From: Candidatus Poribacteria bacterium
Lineage (GTDB): Bacteria; Poribacteria; WGA-4E; PCPOR2b
Assembly: GCA_022822005.1 (NCBI GenBank)
Contig: JAJECO010000046.1
Span: 62,001 to 126,000, forward strand
Length of the DNA stretch: 64,000 bases
Direction of reading: 5' to 3'
Position numbers and translations under genes: made by a program. This document shows, piece by piece, positions 36,711 to 44,149 of the stretch. The notes below the pieces were generated by a model. That model was not told where the DNA came from. It searched no databases and saw nothing but the letters and a program-made list of their open reading frames with translations. Every line of letters begins with the position of its first letter. The stretch's first letter is position 1.

Positions 36711-37565
36711 ATGGAAATTGTACTCAACTCTAAATTCTTTACGGAGCTATCCGTCGAACAGCTTGGCGAGAAAACCATCGAACTCGGCTACGATGGGGTG
36801 GATATCTGCGTCCGTCCGGGACACCCGATCCACGTCGATAACGTCGTTGATGCGCTCCCCAAAGCTATGAAGGTTTGGCAGGAGCAAAACCTCACCTGTC
36901 CGTTGGCGACAGCGGCAACGGATATAACAGATCCGAATGCGCCGGAGATAGAGGGGCTATATGCGGCGTGTGCGGAGGCGGGCATACCGCGCCTAAAAAT
37001 TGGGTTCTGGCGGTTCAGCGAGGAAGACGATTATTGGCAGGTGATTGATACTGCACGTAAGGAGCTTGAAGGGTTTGGTGCGTTTAGCGAAAAATATGGG
37101 GTACAAACCTGCTATCAGATTCATAGCGGTGCCTGTGTTGGATCCAACTGTGCAGGGTTGATGCACCTCATTAGAGGTTTCGATCCGCAGCACATCGGCG
37201 CCTATCCGGATCCCGGACATCTCCTACTTGATGGCGAGGATTGGGCGATGGGGCTGGCGATGATCGGGGATTATCTGTCCGTTGTCGGAATCAAAGATGC
37301 CCTCTACCTCTCGCAGCCCGATCAAACTCCTCCCTACGTTCCCTGTTTTGTAAAGCTGGGAGATGGGGGGGTCGATTGGAGGCGTTATCTGGGACTTCTG
37401 TGCAAAAGCGGTTTTGACGGTCCCCTAACAGTGCATACGGAGTACCGCTTTGACGAATCGATTATTCGTCAGGTGGGATATGCGGAAACCACGCCACCGA
37501 ACTTGGAGCAGTGGGCGAAAGAGGATGCCGTGTATCTCCGAAATGTGCTATCCAGTTTAGATTGA
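36711..37565 (+). CDS. sugar phosphate isomerase/epimerase-like protein
   Basis: 284 aa, xylose-isomerase-like TIM barrel (AP-endonuclease-2 superfamily). Typical strands are ELGYDGVDICVRPGHP, ACAEAGIPRLKIGFW, IGAYPDPGHLLLDG and VVGIKDALYL; the Asp/His/Glu residues at the strand ends would bind a divalent metal (GPLTVHTEYRF at the end). AGGAGGAATCATAG precedes the ATG. It likely isomerises or epimerises a keto-sugar. Confidence 0.85.
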   Translation: MEIVLNSKFFTELSVEQLGEKTIELGYDGVDICVRPGHPIHVDNVVDALPKAMKVWQEQNLTCPLATAATDITDPNAPEIEGLYAACAEAGIPRLKIGFWRFSEEDDYWQVIDTARKELEGFGAFSEKYGVQTCYQIHSGACVGSNCAGLMHLIRGFDPQHIGAYPDPGHLLLDGEDWAMGLAMIGDYLSVVGIKDALYLSQPDQTPPYVPCFVKLGDGGVDWRRYLGLLCKSGFDGPLTVHTEYRFDESIIRQVGYAETTPPNLEQWAKEDAVYLRNVLSSLD

Positions 37566-37721
37566 AATAACTTTCCTAAATTAGAATTTCTGAATCCTAT
37601 TTGAGGTGGTGGACACATTGCGTTCTTGGCGATTTGCTGGATTATCAAAGGATTTCGGAAGGAGTAGAGACAACTCCCGCATTAACAAAAAATGTTGGAG
37701 TATGTTTTACCCCCAAGAGAC

Positions 37722-37750
37722 TGTAATTTAGTGTAATTCATGGTAATTTA
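37722..37750 (+). promoter_or_regulatory. three helically phased direct repeats
   Basis: TGTAATTTA, TGTAATTCA and GGTAATTTA occur with exactly 10-bp spacing upstream of the two-component genes. Such in-phase repeats can be regulator-binding sites; no binding protein is known. Confidence 0.35.
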
Positions 37751-37800
37751 ATTAAATCGGATTAACCCAAATGAATCTAAATGAATTCAAATTAAGGTGA

Positions 37801-38061
37801 ATGATGCACTCGACAAGTTGTTCTCGTGAGTGCAGTAAAAAAAATCATAAAATTGCAGCTACTTCGCGTAAGGCTATTTTGGGGCGGCGGGTGGTAGAGC
37901 AGGGTAGCGACTGTGCTGCAATCGTACGCGAGTTTGGCATAGGAAAGCCCCAAAACAAGAACAACTTCATTGAAGAATGGTATTGGAACACGGGAATAGC
38001 TTTCAGATATAAAAATAGGGATAAGGTTGTAGATATTACGGTGTTTGAACCAGACCAGTAA
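37801..38061 (+). CDS. small hypothetical protein
   Basis: An 86-aa open frame with AAGGTGA before paired ATGs, ending 22 bp before the histidine kinase start. The C-terminal half (IVREFGIGKPQ...EEWYWNTGIAF...VVDITVFEP) has a strand pattern seen in small G-P-x-x-W-x-Y type domains, but I do not recognise the family. The N-terminal part is not convincing. It may be the first gene of the kinase operon. Confidence 0.4.
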   Translation: MMHSTSCSRECSKKNHKIAATSRKAILGRRVVEQGSDCAAIVREFGIGKPQNKNNFIEEWYWNTGIAFRYKNRDKVVDITVFEPDQ

Positions 38062-38083
38062 CATGGACCGCTAAGGAGAAAAA

Positions 38084-40591
38084 ATGGCAGATACAAAGAT
38101 TTTAATTGTTGAAGACACGAAGTCCGTTGCTGAAGACGTCGAAACACGCCTCAAAGAGTTAGAATATACTGTTTGCGCTGTGGTCCCAACTGGAGCACAA
38201 GCGGTTGAAAAAGCAGCAGAAATGCATCCCGATATAGTCTTCATCGATATAGAACTTGAAGGGGAAATAAACGGCATAGAAACTGCAGAACGTATACGTA
38301 ACTCCTTAGACATTCCGACCATATATCTGGCTAATTATCCAAACAAGGTTTTCTTGAGGAAAGAAAATGTATCAAAACGCGCAGAGATAACTAATCCGTT
38401 TGAGTATATCCCACAACCCTTTGGAAAAAGACGATTATACCTGACCATCGAAAGCGTTTTATCTAAGCATAGGATGGAAAAAGAATCCGAATCACACAAA
38501 CAGCATCTCACTACGATTCTCAGCGGTATTAGCGATGCTGGGGTTGCCACGAACAACAAGGGATTGATAACATTTATGAATCCGGTTGCCGAAACCTTGA
38601 CAGGTTGGGCAATGGAAGAAGTATCTGGAAAGCCCGTAACGGATATTCTCGATATTTATGTTGACAACGCAGGGGATCGTGAAAAAGACCCGTTTCTGAT
38701 GGGTGTATTTGAAAAAAGATCTGTTCACATCCGCGAATCATCGCCTGCTTCTGGGGTAGACTCTAATACTTACCTCATTGCCAAATCTGGTCGAGAGATC
38801 CCTATTGACTATAACATCACACCCATCAAAGACGAGGAAGAAGACCTCACCGGCATCGTTATAACTTTCCACGATATCACCAAGTATAAGAGGATGGAAG
38901 ATCAATTAAACCAAACGATCCGCAAGTTACGCCATCGAACCCAAGTGATGAAAACCGTTTTTGCTAGTATGCATGAGGGTATCGTCGTCATCGATTTAAG
39001 GGGTCGAGTATTGCTCGTCAATCCAAGTATAGAACAAATGCTTGGTACGGAGCCCCCGGGTCCATTCGCCAGCAGATGGGCTAAACAGTACGGTGTTTTT
39101 TATCCTGACAAAGAAACACGCGTTCCATTCGATCAGTTTCTCACGCATATCTCCCGGGGTGAGGAAATAAGGGACGAAGAGTTTTTTGTACGCAATAAGG
39201 AACAGCCGGAGGGAATTCATGTCAGGGGGAGTGGCATTCCCTTATTTGGTGCGAATCAGGAGGTTGTAGGCTGCGTGTGTGTTGTTCGCGACATCACGGA
39301 GGACAAAATAGCAGCAATACGGTTGGAACAGATGATGCAAGAACTACAAAATCAGGTTCAACTGACCGATACCATTTTTAATAGTATCAGTGATGGGGTA
39401 GTCGCTGCCGATGCAAATGGCACCTTTACAATTTTTAATCCAAGTGCCGAGAGAATTCTCGGAATTGGTCCAATAGATACAACCCCTGATGAATGGAGTG
39501 AGAACTACGGTTTCTTTTTCCCCGATAGAGTTACACCCTTCCCAGCAGAAGAACTCCCACTTGCACGGGCCCTTAGAGGTGAAGACTCAGATGAGGTAGA
39601 GATGTTTGTGCGAAACAGGGAAGTACCAGACGGCGTTTTTATCAGCGTCAGTGGGAGGCCACTACAGGCTGAAGAAGACAATGAGACAGGAGGTGTGATC
39701 GTGTTCCGCGATGTCACGCACCGAGTCGTCGCCGAAGAAGCGTTGACACAAGCGTTCGCACAAGGACGGCTGGAAATTGTCGAGACTATCCTCCACAATA
39801 TCGGTAACGCAATCAACAGCGTAACGGTAGGAATTGACGTACTCCAAAAGAATTTAGTTGGTAGTGAACTCCTGCACCACTTCTTTGCATTTGCTGATGT
39901 GGTTAAAACACATCAAGAGGATTGGGTTGATTACATCACACATGACCCGCAAGGACAGCAGGTGCTCCCAATTATAATCGCACTCGCTGCAGATTTTACC
40001 GATCGGAATAGAGAGGTGACCGAGACGCTTGAGCGTGTCAGTGAAAGAGTAACGCATATCAATGATATCATCCGTACGCAAAGGTCCTCTAATCAACCCA
40101 GTGTGACGTGGAAAACTGTCAACCTTCAGCAAACAATATTGAGTGCGGTGAAATTACAGCAAGAATCGATTGACAAAAGAGGCATCCAAGTACATGTCAA
40201 CTGCGAGAACGCGCCTCAAGAGATTCGGGTTCAAGAGAGTCAATTTCATCAAATGTTGGTGAATCTGGTCAAAAATTCAATTGAAGCCATCGATGAACGT
40301 ATTCAATCGGACGGACTCCGTGAAACCCCGCGCATCGAGGTCAAAACCTATATCAGTGACGATTTCGTCTGCCTTGATGTTACCGATAACGGCATCGGTA
40401 TTGCACAGAAAAACTTGAAGTTGATTTTCAGTGCTGGGTATACTACAAAGGAATCAGGAACCGGGCTGGGCCTCCATTCGAGCGCCAATTTTGTGATCGG
40501 GTCTGGCGGGAAAATTTATCCCTTAAGCGAGGGGATTGGCAAAGGCACAACCATGCGAATCATGCTGCGGTGCTCCTCAGTTATACCGTAG
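38084..40591 (+). CDS. hybrid histidine kinase: REC-PAS-PAS-PAS-kinase
   Basis: 835 aa, cytoplasmic (no membrane segment seen). An N-terminal receiver has the acidic pair E10/D11 and phospho-acceptor D55 (VFIDIELEG). Three PAS domains follow, at about residues 135-270, 285-415 and 430-555. The H-box reads ILHNIGNAINSV with His571. The catalytic domain has N-box VNLVKNSIEAID, G1 DNGIGI and G2 GTGLGLHSSANF. A receiver at the N-terminus suggests it is itself a phosphorelay target. The sigma-54 activator 335 bp downstream is its natural partner. Confidence 0.9.
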   Translation: MADTKILIVEDTKSVAEDVETRLKELEYTVCAVVPTGAQAVEKAAEMHPDIVFIDIELEGEINGIETAERIRNSLDIPTIYLANYPNKVFLRKENVSKRAEITNPFEYIPQPFGKRRLYLTIESVLSKHRMEKESESHKQHLTTILSGISDAGVATNNKGLITFMNPVAETLTGWAMEEVSGKPVTDILDIYVDNAGDREKDPFLMGVFEKRSVHIRESSPASGVDSNTYLIAKSGREIPIDYNITPIKDEEEDLTGIVITFHDITKYKRMEDQLNQTIRKLRHRTQVMKTVFASMHEGIVVIDLRGRVLLVNPSIEQMLGTEPPGPFASRWAKQYGVFYPDKETRVPFDQFLTHISRGEEIRDEEFFVRNKEQPEGIHVRGSGIPLFGANQEVVGCVCVVRDITEDKIAAIRLEQMMQELQNQVQLTDTIFNSISDGVVAADANGTFTIFNPSAERILGIGPIDTTPDEWSENYGFFFPDRVTPFPAEELPLARALRGEDSDEVEMFVRNREVPDGVFISVSGRPLQAEEDNETGGVIVFRDVTHRVVAEEALTQAFAQGRLEIVETILHNIGNAINSVTVGIDVLQKNLVGSELLHHFFAFADVVKTHQEDWVDYITHDPQGQQVLPIIIALAADFTDRNREVTETLERVSERVTHINDIIRTQRSSNQPSVTWKTVNLQQTILSAVKLQQESIDKRGIQVHVNCENAPQEIRVQESQFHQMLVNLVKNSIEAIDERIQSDGLRETPRIEVKTYISDDFVCLDVTDNGIGIAQKNLKLIFSAGYTTKESGTGLGLHSSANFVIGSGGKIYPLSEGIGKGTTMRIMLRCSSVIP

Positions 40592-40926
40592 GGGGATATT
40601 TTTCCTATGTGGATTGTCAACAGGGCATAGCACCTTGGTGATGCCATTTATAGTGAATCCTAAAAACAGATAGACGCTTTTACTCCTCATGTTTGGTAGG
40701 CGCTGTTTCCAACTGCGCCTATACGGTGCGGTTAGAAACCGCACCTACCGGGTCATAGACCAGATTTTTTCAGCTCCCGGTAGTCAAGGTTTGCTCACCT
40801 CGACGATTTGCAGTGTCTCATTAATTCTAAAATCTACCATAATTTTCTATTTTCTTTTTGCATGCGTCCAAAAAAATCGCTGCTATAAAGTCAAGTAACT
40901 CATAACGTATCAGTTGAGGTAGTTCA
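40592..40926. repeat. intergenic region with two hairpin palindromes
   Basis: Adjacent GTAGG-type palindromes lie at 40697-40721 (TAGGCGC/GCGCCTA) and 40725-40745 (GGTGCGGTT-AGA-AACCGCACC), between the kinase and the sigma-54 activator. No gene is seen; the 69-aa track ORF is a shadow of the repeats. Confidence 0.65.
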
Positions 40927-42849
40927 ATGGAATCAAAAGAACATTGGAATTATCGTGTTTTGATTGTTGATGATGAAGCCGGGATCCACAGCGACTTTAA
41001 GGATATGTTAAATCCCAGACATAGACAGACGTTAGCAGCCGCGTTAGTAGAAACCTTTCTTAACGAGGTTCCTGACAAGGTTCCAAAGAAGAAAACCGCC
41101 TTTCTGCCCAACTTTGAACTGTTGCATGCAACAAGTGGAGAGGAGGCGCACGATATTATATGTGCGGGAAAGGCAGCAAACCGTCCGATTGCGGTTGCAT
41201 ACATGGATGTCAGAATGCCACCGGGCATTGATGGGGTGGAAGCCATCCGTCGAATTAGACAGACCGAGAAGGATATTGAGCTAGTCATTATGACCGCTTA
41301 CACGGATAAACCCCTACCTGAGATTCTGCGCGATATGGAGCTGCTGAACAAACTGCTTTATATCCGAAAGCCTTTTGCGCCGGAGGAGGTTCAGCAGATT
41401 ACGCTTTCCCTCGTTGAGCGGTGGAACGTCGAACAAGAGTTAGCCAAGAAGCAACAGCAAATCATAACAGGTCATAAAAACCTCGAAACGGTACTTGATT
41501 CTGCGGAAGATGCGATCGGTATGTTCGACGACGAGGGACACCTGCTGTTTGCAAACCGATACTATCAACAGCTGTTTGATTTAACGGAAGACCAACTGAG
41601 ACAGATGTCGCCGGACGAACTCAAAGCACGTATGAAAGCGCGTTTCCAAAAGCCAAAACTATCGCAACAGGGAGCAGGAGCACATTCTGAAATTCTTGAA
41701 AACATAGTGGAAGCCGTTGGAGAAGCGGACCGGTCTGAACCGAGGTTGCTTTATCGCTCGATTACCCCGGTGGGGAATAATCAAGGCGATTCTGCTGGTA
41801 GCGTCGTCAGTTACCGTGATCTGTCCAAAGCGGTTGAGATTCAGCAGATGAAAGCGGAGGTCCACCGCATACGCACCGAACTTGAAGCGAGCTACTCCTT
41901 TGATGAAATTGTAGGCGAGAGTCAGATCATGCAGCAGATGTTCGCGTTGATGCAACAGGCAGCGGGAAGTGATATCACCGTCCTTATCTCAGGAGAAAGT
42001 GGGACTGGTAAAGAATTGGTCGCCCGTGCGATTCACTTTAATAGCCCTCGAAAAGCGGGACCCTTCGTTACAGTCAATTGCGCTGCTATACCTGAAACAC
42101 TCATTGAAAGCGAGTTGTTTGGTCATGAGCAGGGGGCTTTCACCGGTGCCACAGCGAAACGGATTGGCAAATTTGAACAAGCGAATCGAGGGACTATCTT
42201 TTTTGATGAAATTGGTGATATGCAGTGGGCTCTGCAAGTGAAATTGTTGCGTGTCCTCCAAGAACGGCAGATCCAGCGCGTCGGCGGCACAACCGATATC
42301 CCAATTGACATCCGGGTGCTAACAGCGACAAATCAGAATTTACAAGATGCAGTGGAAGCGGGTACTTTCCGAGAGGATCTGCTCTATCGAATTGCGGCTT
42401 TCCCAATCGTGGTTCCCCCGCTTAGGGACCGGCGTGAAGATATCCCACTCTTGGCGGACTATTTTCTGAAAAAATACGCTGAGAAAACGACGAAATCCAT
42501 TAAAGCGATTTCTGCCGATGCGTTACGGTTATTGATGCAGTATAACTTTCGCGGCAACGTGCGCCAACTTGAAAACATGATAGAACGCGCTGTTCTCCTT
42601 GAGACCACAAACCTGTTACAACCGGGTAATCTATCCCCACAGATTCTGTCAATGATGTCTTCCCAACCTATCCCATCTTCCCCTGACTCAACAGGAATCC
42701 TGCCGTTTGAAGAGGTCGAACGTCAAATACTTATCCACGCACTTAAAGTGATGGATAATAATATCACGAAGGCTGCCCAAGCCTTGAACATCGACCGATC
42801 AACCCTTTATCGGAAACTGAAGTTGTATAAACACTCCGTGTCGAACTAG
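40927..42849 (+). CDS. NtrC-type sigma-54 activator: REC-PAS-AAA+-Fis HTH
   Basis: 640 aa. The receiver has the acidic residues IVDDEAG and the phospho-Asp at D94 (YMDVRMPPG), later than usual because of a ~40-residue insertion after the first helix. A PAS-like segment covers about 190-310. The AAA+ domain has Walker A GESGTGKE (356), the sigma-54 contact loop GAFTGA (~402) and Walker [10 protein letters not shown]. The C-terminal Fis-type helix-turn-helix reads [17 protein letters not shown]. It activates sigma-54 promoters by remodelling RNA polymerase. A sigma-54-like site lies ~570 bp downstream of its stop. Confidence 0.94.
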   Translation: MESKEHWNYRVLIVDDEAGIHSDFKDMLNPRHRQTLAAALVETFLNEVPDKVPKKKTAFLPNFELLHATSGEEAHDIICAGKAANRPIAVAYMDVRMPPGIDGVEAIRRIRQTEKDIELVIMTAYTDKPLPEILRDMELLNKLLYIRKPFAPEEVQQITLSLVERWNVEQELAKKQQQIITGHKNLETVLDSAEDAIGMFDDEGHLLFANRYYQQLFDLTEDQLRQMSPDELKARMKARFQKPKLSQQGAGAHSEILENIVEAVGEADRSEPRLLYRSITPVGNNQGDSAGSVVSYRDLSKAVEIQQMKAEVHRIRTELEASYSFDEIVGESQIMQQMFALMQQAAGSDITVLISGESGTGKELVARAIHFNSPRKAGPFVTVNCAAIPETLIESELFGHEQGAFTGATAKRIGKFEQANRGTIFFDEIGDMQWALQVKLLRVLQERQIQRVGGTTDIPIDIRVLTATNQNLQDAVEAGTFREDLLYRIAAFPIVVPPLRDRREDIPLLADYFLKKYAEKTTKSIKAISADALRLLMQYNFRGNVRQLENMIERAVLLETTNLLQPGNLSPQILSMMSSQPIPSSPDSTGILPFEEVERQILIHALKVMDNNITKAAQALNIDRSTLYRKLKLYKHSVSN

Positions 42850-42888
42850 GATCCCGAAGGGATCGCTTGAGACCGACTTGTCATTACT

Positions 42889-43064
42889 AGGACTTACGCA
42901 GTTAAACGGTCAAAGCCTCCGTTCCGATCCTGATCTTATCGGAGGAGCCTTCGACCTGTAGTTCGCCGATTCATCGCCGCCCCGATAGATCCCCGACGAA
43001 TCGGGACAGGCGGGCAACTACAACCTGATGAATCAGGCAACTACAATTGAAGTGAGTAAGTCCT
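42889..43064. mobile_element. putative MITE with AGGACTTAC ends
   Basis: AGGACTTAC (42889-42897) and GTAAGTCCT (43056-43064) are perfect inverted ends of a ~176-bp segment with no gene. It is filled with CCCGAT/ATCGGG and GATCTTATCGG palindromes. AGGACTTACGCA is a familiar terminal sequence of several insertion-sequence families. No flanking target duplication is clear. Confidence 0.45.
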
Positions 43065-43367
43065 GATTACGTGAAACATGAAAACAGGACAATGGAATCG
43101 TCTCGTTTGCTCGTCACGGCGTAATGTGCCAATGAGCGCTTCTTGACTACGGCAAAATACGACAGTTGTAATATTCTGCTGTAATATTCTGCGACAATCC
43201 CGTCCGCCTCCTGCATCGTTAGAGTCTTTCCGCTGATATTGTCCGATTTAATACTATCTTGCCTATCGCATTTTGCCACATTTTCAACCCACTTTCTATC
43301 ACGCTATCTGCCCGTCTGTATCCTTCCCCATATCCCTCAAAGCTAAGCTACCAAAGGATTTCTCTGT

Positions 43368-43388
43368 CTCTATAGAGTCTCTATAGAG
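43368..43388 (+). promoter_or_regulatory. tandem CTCTATAGAG palindromes (putative activator site)
   Basis: Two perfect 10-bp palindromes CTCTATAGAG at 43368-43377 and 43379-43388 are spaced by one helical turn (11-bp period). They lie 27 bp upstream of the sigma-54-like promoter. This arrangement suits an enhancer-binding protein dimer pair, although such sites usually lie further upstream. Confidence 0.45.
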
Positions 43389-43414
43389 CTGAACCCCCTC
43401 CTTCGACCAAGCAT

Positions 43415-43430
43415 TGGCACAGTTTATGCT
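43415..43430 (+). promoter_or_regulatory. sigma-54 (-24/-12) promoter candidate
   Basis: TGGCAC and ATGCT in TGGCACAGTTTATGCT give GG and GC separated by exactly 10 nt (GG at 43416, GC at 43428), close to the consensus TGGCAC-N5-TTGCW. The only mismatch in the -12 part is A for T. Transcription would start near 43441, at the edge of the structured region. Confidence 0.5.
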
Positions 43431-43440
43431 GTCCATATAT

Positions 43441-43664
43441 TTTCTTCTTTGATTCAGCCAACTTATGGGTGAGGTAACTATTCAATAGACCCCAATGCAG
43501 AAGCGTTGAAGTCTGCCCTTCAACGTTTGTGGCCTTGGTTGTCTCACCCGCCAATTATGCGAGGACAATGAGGGATTAGGCGTCCCGCATTATTTCAAGT
43601 ATGGGTTCCCAGTAGCGGGTCCTCCTAATACGGGGGGCACTCCATGGAGGAGGTGCCCCCTTTA
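43441..43664 (+). ncRNA. candidate structured small RNA
   Basis: A gene-less stretch of nested inverted repeats. GGGTGAGGTAAC (43467-43478) pairs with GGTTGTCTCACCC (43537-43549) through Watson-Crick and two G-U pairs. Inside it CGTTGAAG/CTTCAACG (43504-43525) is a perfect hairpin. AATG-x-GGGA/TCCC-x-CATT forms another at 43567-43591. GGGGGCAC/GTGCCCCC at 43633-43660 followed by TTTA looks terminal. I do not recognise it as 6S, tmRNA, SRP or RNase P RNA. The upstream sigma-54-like site supports a transcript of ~220 nt. Confidence 0.4.
43633..43664 (+). terminator. hairpin ending the candidate RNA
   Basis: Perfect 8-bp G/C-rich arms GGGGGCAC and GTGCCCCC with a 12-nt loop, then TTTAATA. The TCCTCC at 43619-43625 can pair instead with GGAGGA in the loop, giving an alternative fold. 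Confidence 0.45.
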
Positions 43665-43705
43665 ATAGGCTAACGTTTATCGCTCATGTTAAGAAAAAGT
43701 GCAAC

Positions 43706-43739
43706 AGAAACCGAGTTTTTTCGGCAAAACTCGGTTTCT
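43706..43739 (+). repeat. second copy of the AGAAACCGAGTTTT palindrome
   Basis: Arms identical to those at 32984-33017, with a different 6-nt loop (TTCGGC against TTCTGC). Here the T run is absent, so it looks more like a mobile palindrome than a dedicated terminator. Confidence 0.65.
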
Positions 43740-43874
43740 CTTCGTGCTTTGCATTTTCTTTTTACATGAATCAAGACTTTTTCCATTTATACACCTTCAG
43801 CGATTATGTCGCACTGTTCTGAGTCATATCTTTTGAATTGTAACTGGTTTTTGGATGGGTCAGCCACTTTTTGG

Positions 43875-43934
43875 GTGCCCCTTTCGGGTTTGACTAACTT
43901 GACAGAGCTGGATCTTTATAACAACCCCATATAA
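43875..43934 (+). pseudogene. LRR gene fragment
   Basis: The frame reads VPLSGLTNLTELDLYNNPI then stop, a clear bacterial LRR unit identical in style to the neighbouring gene (GLTNLTELxLxxN). It has no signal peptide or start and is a leftover from an LRR paralogue just upstream of the intact 1851-aa gene. Confidence 0.65.
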
Positions 43935-44149
43935 GACTTTCACACAGGAGGTGATAATCCTGAAATAAGAGGCAACTATGGAATGTCAACTGACCGAGTT
44001 GTATGCACACGGTGAGACCAACCATCATAACAGAATTGACTGCTATTGAAGTTTCTAGTATGCCGATTACCCCTCCATTCCGTAGTGAAGCATTTGTGTT
44101 CTTCACACATATTTCAAATCACTTGTCCAACCATAAAGGAGATAAATCT

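Noticed and set aside
43067-43279. 70-aa minus-strand ORF
   Set aside because: It has no recognisable domain and overlaps the end region of the AGGACTTAC element; coding is not supported.
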